Shown piece after piece: positions 17,759 to 27,335 of a stretch of 64,000 nt of DNA. The stretch comes from Leptospiraceae bacterium (GTDB lineage Bacteria > Spirochaetota > Leptospiria > Leptospirales > Leptospiraceae): the NCBI GenBank assembly GCA_024233865.1, contig JACKPA010000003.1, positions 124,001 through 188,000 on the forward strand, in the 5' to 3' direction. The translations under genes were made by a program, and so were the position numbers. The notes under the pieces are model-generated. The model was given only the letters and a program-made list of their open reading frames with translations, did not search any database and was not told the origin of the DNA. Position 1 is the stretch's first letter, and each line of letters opens with the position of its first letter.

Positions 17759-20700
17759 ATGTCTGATAAACAGGATTTTCAAGCTGAAAAGAAGGCTCAC
17801 TGGCAATCTTATGAATTAAAAGACAGTGATGACTTAAAGGAGTTGCAAGATAGAGAATTTTATTCTCCTCCTTTATCTGTGCTTGATAAGATAAGGACAG
17901 AAGGCTATAATAGAAAGACTTTTTTAAAGTTAATGGGAGCTTCTGTTTCCATGTTCTCCCTAAACTGTCTGAGAAAACCCGTAGAAAAAATCGTACCGTA
18001 TGTGGAGTCTCCTGATTACATCAAACCAGGACACCCGAACTATTACGCTTCCACCTGTGGTGGATGTTCTGCGGCGTGTGGAATTTTAGTCAAAACAAAG
18101 GATGGAAGACCTCTAAAAATTGAAGGTCGGAATAATCATCCTATAAATGACGGAGCTGTGTGTGGATTTGGTCAAGCGAGTATTTTTGACCTTTATGACC
18201 CGGATAGAGCTAGACAACCAATGGAGATCAAAAACGGGAAAGCCGTAAAAAAAGATTGGGCTAGCCTAGACAAAGTTGTCAAAGAAGGTCTTACAGGTGG
18301 TAAAGTGGCTATGCTGACTTCGCCTATTAATTCGCCATCCACTATGTCCATTGTGAATGAATTTTTAGGCTCCGTTGATGGAAAGTTATATGAATTTAAC
18401 CCAACTTCCGTAGAGGAGGCGATTGCCAAAGCTTCAGAAAAAAGCTACGGTAAAGCAATTGTTCCCAACTACAAGTTTGATAAAGCAAAAGTTATACTTT
18501 CTGTAGACGCTGATTTTTTGGGGACTTGGATTTCTCCCGTAGAATTTGCCAAGAAGTTTTCCAAAAATCGTAAACTAAAAGAAGGCTCTACAGATATAAA
18601 TAAATTTTATGCAGCCGAATCTCTTCCAACCGTTACCGGTTCAAATGCTGACCTGAGAGTGGCAATCAAGCCGGGAGAGCAAAGAAGATTTTTATTTGCA
18701 GTTGCCAGAGCATTACAAGATTTAGGTGCAGGAAACGTTCCGGACGCAGTAAGCAGCCAAAGCGTTGATGAATATGCCAAACAACTTGGTGTAGATGCTT
18801 CTGCAATTAACAAAATAGCTGGTTCTCTTTTAGCTGCCAAAGGTGAATCTCTGGTTGTAGCCGGTGGAACACAAGCCCAAAATTCGGACGCTATTGATGT
18901 TCAAATAGCGGTAAATCTATTAAACAGCCTATTAGGCAATGATGGTGTTACCGTTGACCATAAAGCATTTCGAAGTGATAGGGCGGGTAGTAATTCGGAT
19001 AATCTAAAACAATTGGAAAAAGATATAAATGCCGGTGAAGTTGGCGTTTTGATTGTCCATGATGTAAATTTAGTTTATCAACTCACTGCAATGAATTGGA
19101 AGGAATTGTTATCTAAAGTAAAATTAGTTGTTTCTGTTTCGGATAGATTGGACGAGACTGCTCTTGCCTCTCATTGGCTTGCGCCGGTAAATCATTATCT
19201 CGAATCATGGGGCGACAGAGAACCAATAAAAGGTCTTTTGAATATATTGCAACCAACCATTCGACCCTTGTTTGGTACACGATCTTTAGAAGATATGCTA
19301 ATTCAGTTTGCTGGTGGAACTCTCGGAGGGAAAGCAAATTTTTATGAATATCTAAAAGAAAGGTATATGGCAAAGGTAGGCGGACAGTTTGAATGGGAAA
19401 AATTGCTTCAAAAAGGGTTTATCTCTGAAAATGCAGATGGAGAATCCGGCGGACGTGCTTTTGCCAACGGAGAAGTAAAGAAATTATCCAATCCAATCGA
19501 AGGTCTCTCGCTTGCTTTGTATACAAATGTAGCCATTGGAGATGGAAAAGGCGCAAACAATTCTCTTAGACAAGAGTTACCGGATCCAATCTCTAAAGTA
19601 ACTTGGGACAATTATGTTGCCGTTGCACCTGCTTTGGCGAAAAAGTTGTCTGTTAAAACCGACGATGTGGTTGTTGTGAAAACCGCTTCCGCACAAAAAG
19701 GTATGGAATTACCGGTTTTGGTTCAACCGGCTATGCATTCGGAAGCAGTGGGGATCGCACTGGGCTATGGTAGAACAAGTGTTGGAAAGGTTGGAAATGG
19801 AGTAGGGAAAAATTCTTACGAACTCGCCGTTTATGCCAAAGAAAGCGACATTCCTCTACAATACGGTGGAATTGGAGTTTCCCTAACAAAAACGGGAAAA
19901 ACCTATAAACTTGCTACAACACAAACACACCACATGATGAATCCAGCTGCCGTTCCCGGCCAAAAAACACCCGGCGGATTAATGAAGCCTTATGATCATG
20001 AAAGGACATTAATTGTTTCCACTACGGTTGATAAATATGCCAAGGAACCATCTGCTGGTATTCCTGAACCTGAAATTCCTAAATTTTCGGAAAACGGAAA
20101 GAAAATTCCGGCAAAAGGTCTTAATCCCGGTGTGGAATATCCTGGTAATAGATGGGGAATGTCCGTTGATTTAACCTTGTGCACCGGTTGCTCGGCTTGT
20201 GTTCTTGCTTGTCAGGTAGAAAACAATATTCCGGTTGTGGGTATCAGCGAAGTTCGCAGAGGGCGTGAAATGCACTGGATACGAATTGACCGTTACTATA
20301 TTGGTGATCCGGAGAAACCGGAAACACTGGAAATTGCTCACCAGCCTGTTATGTGCCAACACTGCGAAGACGCTCCTTGCGAAACCGTTTGTCCTGTTGC
20401 TGCTACTGTTCATGGTTCGGAAGGAACCAATGACATGGTTTACAATAGGTGTGTGGGAACAAGGTATTGTTTGAACAACTGTCCTTACAAGGTTAGAAGA
20501 TTTAACTGGATGGAACACTGGAAAAATACCGATGCTACTTCGGCTCCAAGGTACTTGGGACTCAACCCTGAGGTAACGGTTCGTTCCAGAGGGGTAATGG
20601 AAAAATGTTCCTTCTGTAGCGCCAGAGTTGCTGAGAAAAAAATCAAGGCAAAAAATGAAGGAAGAGAGTTAAAAGACGGAGAAATCAAGACAGCTTGTCA

Positions 20701-20860
20701 GCAAACGTGTCCAACGGATGCGATAACATTTGGAAATTCAAATGATAAAAATAGCCAGGTGTCGAAAGATTTTGCCAACAAACGTTCGTATAGGATTCTT
20801 GAAGTCCTCAATGTTAAACCTCAGGTCGCTTACATGACCAGAGTAAGAAATAATAGTTAA
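17759..20860 (+). CDS. actB: Alternative complex III subunit B, iron-sulfur protein with molybdopterin-oxidoreductase-like domain
   Basis: 1033 aa. Near residue 50 is a twin-arginine-like region (NRKTFLKLMGAS) that would direct a folded protein across the membrane. The long central part is molybdopterin-oxidoreductase-like (TCGGCSAACG near residue 100), and in characterised complexes this domain carries no molybdenum. The C-terminal ferredoxin part has cysteine groups from C808 (CTGCSACVLAC), C866 (CQHCEDAPCETVC), the VGTRYCLNNCPYK group and CSFC/CQQTCP, enough for several FeS clusters. It passes electrons from quinol oxidation to the hemes of ActA. The twin-arginine motif has only one clear arginine (NRK), so export by Tat is probable, not certain. 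Confidence 0.96.
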   Translation: MSDKQDFQAEKKAHWQSYELKDSDDLKELQDREFYSPPLSVLDKIRTEGYNRKTFLKLMGASVSMFSLNCLRKPVEKIVPYVESPDYIKPGHPNYYASTCGGCSAACGILVKTKDGRPLKIEGRNNHPINDGAVCGFGQASIFDLYDPDRARQPMEIKNGKAVKKDWASLDKVVKEGLTGGKVAMLTSPINSPSTMSIVNEFLGSVDGKLYEFNPTSVEEAIAKASEKSYGKAIVPNYKFDKAKVILSVDADFLGTWISPVEFAKKFSKNRKLKEGSTDINKFYAAESLPTVTGSNADLRVAIKPGEQRRFLFAVARALQDLGAGNVPDAVSSQSVDEYAKQLGVDASAINKIAGSLLAAKGESLVVAGGTQAQNSDAIDVQIAVNLLNSLLGNDGVTVDHKAFRSDRAGSNSDNLKQLEKDINAGEVGVLIVHDVNLVYQLTAMNWKELLSKVKLVVSVSDRLDETALASHWLAPVNHYLESWGDREPIKGLLNILQPTIRPLFGTRSLEDMLIQFAGGTLGGKANFYEYLKERYMAKVGGQFEWEKLLQKGFISENADGESGGRAFANGEVKKLSNPIEGLSLALYTNVAIGDGKGANNSLRQELPDPISKVTWDNYVAVAPALAKKLSVKTDDVVVVKTASAQKGMELPVLVQPAMHSEAVGIALGYGRTSVGKVGNGVGKNSYELAVYAKESDIPLQYGGIGVSLTKTGKTYKLATTQTHHMMNPAAVPGQKTPGGLMKPYDHERTLIVSTTVDKYAKEPSAGIPEPEIPKFSENGKKIPAKGLNPGVEYPGNRWGMSVDLTLCTGCSACVLACQVENNIPVVGISEVRRGREMHWIRIDRYYIGDPEKPETLEIAHQPVMCQHCEDAPCETVCPVAATVHGSEGTNDMVYNRCVGTRYCLNNCPYKVRRFNWMEHWKNTDATSAPRYLGLNPEVTVRSRGVMEKCSFCSARVAEKKIKAKNEGRELKDGEIKTACQQTCPTDAITFGNSNDKNSQVSKDFANKRSYRILEVLNVKPQVAYMTRVRNNS

Positions 20861-20877
20861 AGGTTAGGGGTAATAAA

Positions 20878-22266
20878 ATGTCGATGTCAACCGCAGTTAA
20901 AGAAAAACTCGGGATTGTCCCTCTAGTAGAGGGTGACAAAAACTATAGCCAGGTCAACGTAGATATAATCAAACCAATTGAGACGTTTCCGTCAGTCAAA
21001 TGGTGGATAGCCCTATCCATTGCTATCGTTTGTTTTGCAATGGGGATATCTCTTATCGGCTATATGTTTTATGATGGTATGTATGTAGTTGGAATAAACA
21101 ATCCTGTCGGATGGGGATTTTTTATTGTCAACTTTGTGTTTTGGATCGGGATTGGTCACGCTGGAACTCTGATTTCTGCCATTTTGTATTTGTTCAGACA
21201 GCAGTGGAGAACCAGTATCAATAGGGCAGCAGAAGCCATGACAATTTTTGCCGTGATGACAGCCGCTTTGTTTCCGTTGATCCACGTCGGACGTCCATGG
21301 TTAGCTTATTGGCTTTTTCCATATCCAAACGAAAGAGGACCGTTATGGGTGAATTTCCGTTCTCCCTTATTATGGGACGTATTTGCGGTATCCACCTATT
21401 TTACCATTTCTCTTGTGTTTTGGTACAAAGGATTGATTCCGGATATAGCTTCCATTCGAGATAGAACAGGGACTTCAACACCTGCCGAAAGGATAAAAAA
21501 GCAGATTTATACTGTTTTTGCTTGTGGTTGGGTAGGTTCGGCAAGAGCTTGGTCACACTACGAGATGGTGGCAATGATACTTGCGTCTCTTTCCGCTCCT
21601 TTGGTATTGTCTGTGCACACTATCGTAAGTTTTGACTTTGCAACTTCCATCCTTCCCGGATGGCACACTACGATTTTTCCACCATACTTTGTTGCAGGGG
21701 CTATTTTTTCCGGTTTTGCAATGGTTGTGACTCTTATGGTAATTGCCAGAGAAGGTTTTAATCTGAAAGAATATATTACCATAAGGCACTTGGAAAACAT
21801 GAACAAAGTTATACTGCTTACGGGTATGCTCGTTGGTCTTGCCTACAGCACAGAGTTTTTTATTGCTTGGTATTCTGGGAGTGAATACGAAGGATTTGCT
21901 TTTGTGAACAGGGCATTAGGACCTTATGGATGGGCTTATTGGATAATGGTTTCTTGTAACGTTATCTCTCCACAGCTCTTTTGGTTCAAGAAACTCCGAA
22001 CCAGTATTCCGGTTATGTTTGTAATTTCAATTTTTGTGAACATCGGGATGTGGTTTGAAAGGTTTGTAATTGTGGTGACAACTCATAGAGACTTTTTGCC
22101 ATCCAGCTGGGATTTGTATGTGCCAACATTCTTTGATTATGGAATATTGATTGGTTCTTTTGGTCTGTTTTTTACTCTCTTTTTGCTATTCTGTAGGGTA
22201 TTACCTGTGATAGCGATCTCAGAAATAAAAACGGTTCTACCAGAAAAAGATGGAGGTCATCACTAA
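20878..22266 (+). CDS. actC: Alternative complex III subunit C, NrfD-like quinol-binding membrane protein
   Basis: 462 aa with about ten hydrophobic spans, NrfD/PsrC family. Characteristic segments include GIGHAGTLISAILYLFRQQWR, cut here to its first part GIGHAGTLISAILYLF (about residues 97-112), and HVGRPWLAYW, typical of ActC. It should bind menaquinol or ubiquinol on the periplasmic side. An RBS-like AGGTTAGGGG precedes the ATG by 8 nt or so. Its stop overlaps the actD start (TAATG). Confidence 0.96.
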   Translation: MSMSTAVKEKLGIVPLVEGDKNYSQVNVDIIKPIETFPSVKWWIALSIAIVCFAMGISLIGYMFYDGMYVVGINNPVGWGFFIVNFVFWIGIGHAGTLISAILYLFRQQWRTSINRAAEAMTIFAVMTAALFPLIHVGRPWLAYWLFPYPNERGPLWVNFRSPLLWDVFAVSTYFTISLVFWYKGLIPDIASIRDRTGTSTPAERIKKQIYTVFACGWVGSARAWSHYEMVAMILASLSAPLVLSVHTIVSFDFATSILPGWHTTIFPPYFVAGAIFSGFAMVVTLMVIAREGFNLKEYITIRHLENMNKVILLTGMLVGLAYSTEFFIAWYSGSEYEGFAFVNRALGPYGWAYWIMVSCNVISPQLFWFKKLRTSIPVMFVISIFVNIGMWFERFVIVVTTHRDFLPSSWDLYVPTFFDYGILIGSFGLFFTLFLLFCRVLPVIAISEIKTVLPEKDGGHH

Positions 22267-22826
22267 TGGGAGTCTGGAAATTACCTACTAAAAAACAGTT
22301 TTTTATGTATCAGGAAACGGATTCGGGAGTCTTTGGACTCTTTGATGAACCGAGCCAAATTTTGGAAGCTGCTCGTAAGACCAAAGCAAAAAACTATGAA
22401 GGCTTTGATTGCCTCACTCCCTATCCAATACATGGAATAGATGAGGCAATGGGGTTGGCGCGTTCCGGTATTCCATGGATATCATTTATTATGGGATTAT
22501 TCGGATGTACAATGGCGTTTGGCTACCAATACCTCACACACGCACACGATTGGCAACTCAACATTGCCGGAAAAGCGTGGAATGCGTGGCCTGCGTTTAT
22601 CCCTATCACATTTGAAGGGACGATCTTTTTTGCGGGTGTGCTTTCGGTTTTTTCACTTATCTTTTTGGCAAAGCTGACAAAGCCAAATCGCAAAATTTTA
22701 CATCCGGATATTACGAATCATAGGTTTGCTTTGTGGATTCCTTCTTCTGCACCTGGTTACAAAGAAGAAGAAGTCATAAACTTTATGAATGGTTTGGGTG
22801 CTAAAGAGGTAACGGTTGTAAAATGA
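22266..22826 (+). CDS. actD: Alternative complex III subunit D (DUF3341)
   Basis: 186 aa. DUF3341 membrane protein with two hydrophobic segments (about residues 74-95 and 118-140) and the family stretch FDCLTPYPIHGID, which marks ActD. A structural subunit of the complex, no cofactor. Both ends overlap neighbours: one base with actC (TAATG) and four with actE (ATGA), so translation is coupled. Confidence 0.94.
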   Translation: MGVWKLPTKKQFFMYQETDSGVFGLFDEPSQILEAARKTKAKNYEGFDCLTPYPIHGIDEAMGLARSGIPWISFIMGLFGCTMAFGYQYLTHAHDWQLNIAGKAWNAWPAFIPITFEGTIFFAGVLSVFSLIFLAKLTKPNRKILHPDITNHRFALWIPSSAPGYKEEEVINFMNGLGAKEVTVVK

Positions 22827-23404
22827 AAACTAAGTATACAATATTGTTTTTTTTAATGTTAAGTTCATTCCTTGTGGGGTGCAAGTATACATCACCTCCT
22901 TTGGAGTGGTTTCCGAATATGTTCGATTCTCCTGCGAGAGAATCTCAGGAAGCAGATTACTTTGCTCCTAACAACTCGGCTTCGAGAATGCCTCCGGAAG
23001 GAACGGTCCCTTTAGGGTATAAACCTTACCCTTATATCGGGGTGTTAACTTCCGAAGAGCTTCCCGGTGCGGATAAAGGGCTTAAAAATCCTGTCGAACC
23101 AAGCAAGGAAGCTTATGCAAGGGGAGAAGAGAGATACCAAATCTATTGCTCGCCTTGTCATGGAGTTCGAGGTGCCGGAAACGGAAACGTAGTAGGACCT
23201 TATCCAAGGTTTGTTCAACCACCTCCCGCATTGATTTCGGAAAAAATCAAAGGCTGGACTGATGGACAAATCTATCATATTGTTAGCATAGGTCGAGGTT
23301 TGATGGGAAGTTATGCTTACCAAATCGAACCGGAGGATAGATGGAAACTGATTTTGTACATCAGGAAATTACAGGAACATGATTCCAAAGTATCTACGAA
23401 ATAG
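22823..23404 (+). CDS. actE: Alternative complex III subunit E, monoheme cytochrome c lipoprotein
   Basis: 193 aa. Signal peptide ending in a lipobox (FLVGC, Cys20), so the mature protein is lipid-anchored in the periplasm. One heme-c site at C109-S-P-C112-H113 (YCSPCHGVRGAGNG) with a later methionine-containing segment (GRGLMGSYAYQI) that can supply the axial ligand. ActE is the exit heme to a cytochrome oxidase or soluble cytochrome. Confidence 0.95.
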   Translation: MKTKYTILFFLMLSSFLVGCKYTSPPLEWFPNMFDSPARESQEADYFAPNNSASRMPPEGTVPLGYKPYPYIGVLTSEELPGADKGLKNPVEPSKEAYARGEERYQIYCSPCHGVRGAGNGNVVGPYPRFVQPPPALISEKIKGWTDGQIYHIVSIGRGLMGSYAYQIEPEDRWKLILYIRKLQEHDSKVSTK

Positions 23405-23412
23405 GGGTGTTT

Positions 23413-24630
23413 ATGAAAACAGAAATTGAAGAAAAATTGATAACATTCAAAATGAGTGGTTCAACCAAAACAACCTTGTTTGGAATGATTGTTTTGGGAA
23501 TCTTGAGCTTTGTAGGCGGTTTTTTTATGCTAAGCCATGAAACCTCTATACATGGTCATAGCAATCCGGCATGGTCAGCGTTACTTGTTTCCACTTATTT
23601 CGTGCTTGGTATTGCTCTGATAGGCGTTTTTTATACCGCCATTAGCCATGTCACTGGAGCTGCTTGGTCGGTTTCTTTCAGAAGGCTAACAGAAGCTTAC
23701 GGGAAGTTTTTACCCATTGGGCTTATTTTATTGGTAGCTACTTTTTTTGGAATTCATGATTTGTATGAATGGTCGCACTCAGATGTAGCAGCAAAAGATC
23801 ATCTAATTCACCATAAAGGCGCGTATTTGAATGCAAACTTTTTTGTGATTCGCTTGATTATTATCGGAGTGATATGGTCTATATTTGGCTATATATTCCA
23901 CAAAAATTCATTGAAACAAGACACTGACAAAAACCCTGAACACACAAAATTCAACGCTAAACTGGGCGGTGGGTTTCTGGTATTTTTTGCCGCTTCGCTT
24001 TCAGTTGCTTCTTTTGACTTGCTTATGTCTTTAACTCCCCACTGGTTCTCTACCATGTTTGGAGTCTATTGTTTTGCAGGTTTGGCACAAGCTGGTGTTG
24101 GAACTTTTATTATATTCATTCGTTATTTTAAAAAGAACGGATATTTGGGGAATTTAGTGAATGAAAACCACATCCATGACTTGGGTAAATATCTATTTGG
24201 ATTTTGTGTATTTTATGCCTATATCGGATTTAGCCAATTTATGTTGATTTGGTATGCTAATATGCCGGAAGAAACGTTTTGGTATGAGCAAAGGATGGTT
24301 GGAGGCTGGGGTTGGATAACAGCAATGTTGCCGTTTATCAAGTTTATTATACCGTTTTTGCTACTTCTAAACAGACCTTCCAAAAGGGATCTGGGATTTT
24401 TATCCAAAGTTGCGATGTGGGTAGTATTCACTGAAGTTGTAGAGTTGTATTGGATCGTTTTTCCAAGTAATTTTGATACGTTTAACGTAGTGGGTTTTCT
24501 TGTTACTCTTGGAGTAGTGATTGGAGGACTTGGAATGTTCATTTTTACCGTGTTAAAATCTTTGGAATCAGGCAAACTCATTCCGGTGGGTGATCCAAGA
24601 TTAGAAGACTGTTTGCACCATCATCAGTAA
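23413..24630 (+). CDS. actF: Alternative complex III subunit F, NrfD-like membrane protein
   Basis: 405 aa from the ATG at 23413, chosen for AGGGG 5 nt upstream; a GTG six bases earlier is less likely. About ten hydrophobic spans, NrfD-like, paralogous to ActC but with its own features (SHVTGAAWSVSFRR, IHDLYEWSH). In known complexes ActF is the second large membrane subunit and may conduct protons. The operon has no cytochrome-oxidase genes after it, although such genes often follow actF. Confidence 0.94.
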   Translation: MKTEIEEKLITFKMSGSTKTTLFGMIVLGILSFVGGFFMLSHETSIHGHSNPAWSALLVSTYFVLGIALIGVFYTAISHVTGAAWSVSFRRLTEAYGKFLPIGLILLVATFFGIHDLYEWSHSDVAAKDHLIHHKGAYLNANFFVIRLIIIGVIWSIFGYIFHKNSLKQDTDKNPEHTKFNAKLGGGFLVFFAASLSVASFDLLMSLTPHWFSTMFGVYCFAGLAQAGVGTFIIFIRYFKKNGYLGNLVNENHIHDLGKYLFGFCVFYAYIGFSQFMLIWYANMPEETFWYEQRMVGGWGWITAMLPFIKFIIPFLLLLNRPSKRDLGFLSKVAMWVVFTEVVELYWIVFPSNFDTFNVVGFLVTLGVVIGGLGMFIFTVLKSLESGKLIPVGDPRLEDCLHHHQ

Positions 24631-24641
24631 GGGAGAAGAAA

Positions 24642-25073
24642 ATGAAAAAGAGTAAAACGATTGTAACAATTTTGGGTTTGCTGATCTTCTTAAGTTTAGT
24701 GAACTGTTCCAACAATTCTGCTGAGATCAGTGTGGAAGGTGCGGTATTGTATGCTGAGCCGGAGCTAAAAACCAAGGTTGCGGATGTTGCCAAAGGCACT
24801 ATTGTAAGTGTTTGTGAATTTCGTAACCATAAATGGGGTGTAAGAAAATTTATCAAGGTAAAAACTGACAAAGCAGAAGGTTATATGTCACCTCAGTTTT
24901 TGGTAGTCGGACAAAATCCGGTAACTTCCATCTTCAAACAAAACCAAAGAAAAAAAGGCTATGAATATTTTTATGGTCCTAAGGACAAAACGCACTATGA
25001 AAAAGGCTATGAATACGGGGCTTTATCTAAATTGCCAAAGGATAAAGTCCCATTAGATGAGCTTTTGAAGTAG
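24642..25073 (+). CDS. SH3-domain lipoprotein, seventh gene of the act run
   Basis: 143 aa. Signal peptide with lipobox LVNC (Cys23). A bacterial SH3-like domain follows (EGAVLYAEPELKTKVADVAKG ... EGYMSPQFLVVG, here residues ~30-92), then a tail rich in Lys, Tyr and Gly (KKGYEYFYGPKD). It starts 11 bp after actF with GGGAGAAG as ribosome-binding site, so it is cotranscribed with the complex. Such SH3 lipoproteins usually bind cell wall or partner proteins; a role in complex assembly is only inferred from position. Confidence 0.8.
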   Translation: MKKSKTIVTILGLLIFLSLVNCSNNSAEISVEGAVLYAEPELKTKVADVAKGTIVSVCEFRNHKWGVRKFIKVKTDKAEGYMSPQFLVVGQNPVTSIFKQNQRKKGYEYFYGPKDKTHYEKGYEYGALSKLPKDKVPLDELLK

Positions 25074-25080
25074 ATTCGAT

Positions 25081-25111
25081 GGAGCAATCAGAGGGTTGTC
25101 CGGATTGCTCC
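25081..25111. terminator. Hairpin between convergent genes, probable terminator
   Basis: GGAGCAATC (25081-25089) pairs exactly with GATTGCTCC (25103-25111), 13-nt loop, followed by TACATTTTTC. It sits just after the act-run lipoprotein stop and before the stop of the convergent SulP gene, the right place for a bidirectional terminator. The reverse strand reads GTAGGAGC at its start, so it may also belong to the dispersed GTAGG hairpin family. Confidence 0.5.
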
Positions 25112-25132
25112 TACATTTTTCAAATAAAGCCG

Positions 25133-27298
25133 TCATTTCTCCAAATCAAGATCATTGATCAAACCAGTATGAACGTCATAAACCCAAGCATGAATCAAAG
25201 GTAATTTATTCTTTTGAATGGAAGTTTGGACTACAGGAAGGTTTTTTAAATTTTCTACTTGCTCTAACACATTAAATTCAACCAGTTTTCTTTCTCTCTC
25301 GGATTTTTCTACAATGGCATCTAGTACTGCTTTATGCTTTTGATAAGTATTTTTAATAGGTTGTATCCACTTTCCAACTTCCCCAGCTACATCACCCATA
25401 GAAGCTTGTACACCACCACAGCCATAATGACCGCATACAATTATTTCCGGAATTTTAAGAACAGTAATCCCATATTCAATAATAGAAAGAAGGTTAGGAT
25501 CGTTTATTTTTACCAAATTAGCGATATTTCTGTGGACAAAGATTTTTCCAGGCTCTGCTTTTGTAATTAATTCAAAAGGCACTCTGCTGTCCGAACATCC
25601 AATCATTATAAATTGAGGACTTTGACCCATTCCAAGTTTTTTAAAATATTCGGCATCATCTTGTATCTTTTCCCACACCCAATCTTTGTTGTCTTCTAAG
25701 AACTTTTTATATCCAACGTTTAACTCTCTTCTTTCTACCGAAGGAAAAAACTTTTCTAATCCTACGATGTTTACATTTATTTGTCTACTTTGAGAATGGT
25801 TCTGAAAGTCTTGTATCATTTCAATAACGTCTATATGGATGTAATCGCACTTTCTTCCATCTATAACAACTTCCGTATTATCCGGGATCGCTTTTAATGT
25901 ATCCAATATTCTAGCTTTATGAAAAAATGTAATATACTCACCTAAAAACAATTTAGTGGTTGATCTTGTTTTCATCGTTTTAATTACCGATGAATAAAAA
26001 ATTTCTTTAATAATAAAAAATATGGAAACAAAACCACCAATAAGTGTTCCAATAAGAATATCTGTCAGAACAATTCCTATTACCGTTGCAATAAAAATAA
26101 TAAAATGATTCCAGCCTTTTTCATATACGTTTTTGTAAATTAGCGGACTTGTAAGCTTAAATCCGGTATAACAAAGAATGGCTGCAAGGGTTGCTAAAGG
26201 AATTTGGTTCAAGAGGTTTGGGATTAATATAATGGAAAATAAAATTAGGAACCCATGAAATATGCTAGAGTTTTTTGTTTTTGCACCTGCATTTGTATTG
26301 ATTGTACTTCGGATAATCACTGAGGTAACAGGAATTCCACCAAGAATTGCATTTACTACATTTCCGATTCCTTGGGCAATTAATTCTCGGCTAGTTGGCG
26401 TAGCTCTTTTTTTAGGATTTAGCTTGTCAATGGCTTCAATGGAAAGAAGAGTTTCAATGCTTGCGACCAATGCAATGGTTACGGCTACTTTATAAACTCG
26501 TATGTTATCATAAGATGAAAAATCCGGAAGAGGTGTTACCGTAAAAAATTTTGAAACGTTGTTGATGTGTGGTATTTGAACAAGGTGTTCAGAGGTTAAC
26601 TCCAGTTCACCAAAAAATGATTTGTAAATGGAGTTGATGCCTATACCTATAATAACAAGAATTAAAGAACTCGGCACTAAAGATGCATATTTAATTATAT
26701 ACTTTTCCCATAAATACAATATGGCAAGGGAAAGCATACCGATAATCAAGACTCCAAAATTAATAGACAAAAAAGAATGGTACAATAAAGTTAACGTATT
26801 TTTTTCTGGTGTTTTTGTATTACCAAGGTCTTCGGGAGTGAGGGTAAATTCTTGTACCCCAAACTGCTCCACGTCATAACCCACTACGTGTGGAAACTGC
26901 TTAAGAATGAGGATTATACCGATAGCTGCAAGAAGCCCTTTGATTACGTCCAAAGGAATAAAGTCACCGATAATACCAGCACGAAAAAAGCCCAAAATAA
27001 TTTGTATTATTCCAGCAAAAAGGAGTGCAAGCAAAAAAACTTCAAAGCTGTTCAACTCGTGTAATCCAGCTAATATAACGGCGGTAAGACCGGCAGCCGG
27101 TCCGCTTATACTCAAACTGGAGCCACTTATCGTTCCCACAAGAATTCCACCAATGATACCTGCAATCAGCCCAGCCATTAAAGGTGCTCCCGAAGCGTGT
27201 GCAACGCCCAAACACATGGGAACCGCTACTAAAAAAACGGCTATACCCGAAGGTAAATCATGTTTCCAATCCGGTTTTACAAAAATATCTTTTAACAT
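25133..27298 (-). CDS. SulP-family anion transporter fused to beta-carbonic anhydrase
   Basis: 721 aa. The first ~430 residues are a SulP/SLC26 transporter core (DLPSGIAVFLVAVPMCLGVA, GIIGGILVG, SGPAAGLTAV) in the inner membrane. A STAS-like segment follows (about 480-530, TEVVIDGRKCDYIHIDVIEM). The last ~190 residues are a beta-carbonic anhydrase with complete zinc site C568, D570-R572 dyad (CSDSR), H624 and C627 (GHYGCGG). The fusion suggests bicarbonate uptake coupled to CO2/bicarbonate conversion at the membrane. Transport of bicarbonate is inferred; sulfate or another anion is possible. All three parts lie in one open frame with no sign of frameshift. Confidence 0.93.
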   Translation of the reverse strand: MLKDIFVKPDWKHDLPSGIAVFLVAVPMCLGVAHASGAPLMAGLIAGIIGGILVGTISGSSLSISGPAAGLTAVILAGLHELNSFEVFLLALLFAGIIQIILGFFRAGIIGDFIPLDVIKGLLAAIGIILILKQFPHVVGYDVEQFGVQEFTLTPEDLGNTKTPEKNTLTLLYHSFLSINFGVLIIGMLSLAILYLWEKYIIKYASLVPSSLILVIIGIGINSIYKSFFGELELTSEHLVQIPHINNVSKFFTVTPLPDFSSYDNIRVYKVAVTIALVASIETLLSIEAIDKLNPKKRATPTSRELIAQGIGNVVNAILGGIPVTSVIIRSTINTNAGAKTKNSSIFHGFLILFSIILIPNLLNQIPLATLAAILCYTGFKLTSPLIYKNVYEKGWNHFIIFIATVIGIVLTDILIGTLIGGFVSIFFIIKEIFYSSVIKTMKTRSTTKLFLGEYITFFHKARILDTLKAIPDNTEVVIDGRKCDYIHIDVIEMIQDFQNHSQSRQINVNIVGLEKFFPSVERRELNVGYKKFLEDNKDWVWEKIQDDAEYFKKLGMGQSPQFIMIGCSDSRVPFELITKAEPGKIFVHRNIANLVKINDPNLLSIIEYGITVLKIPEIIVCGHYGCGGVQASMGDVAGEVGKWIQPIKNTYQKHKAVLDAIVEKSERERKLVEFNVLEQVENLKNLPVVQTSIQKNKLPLIHAWVYDVHTGLINDLDLEK

Positions 27299-27335
27299 AA
27301 TAATTTATCCGTTGTTATGGCACTTTATCAAACCA

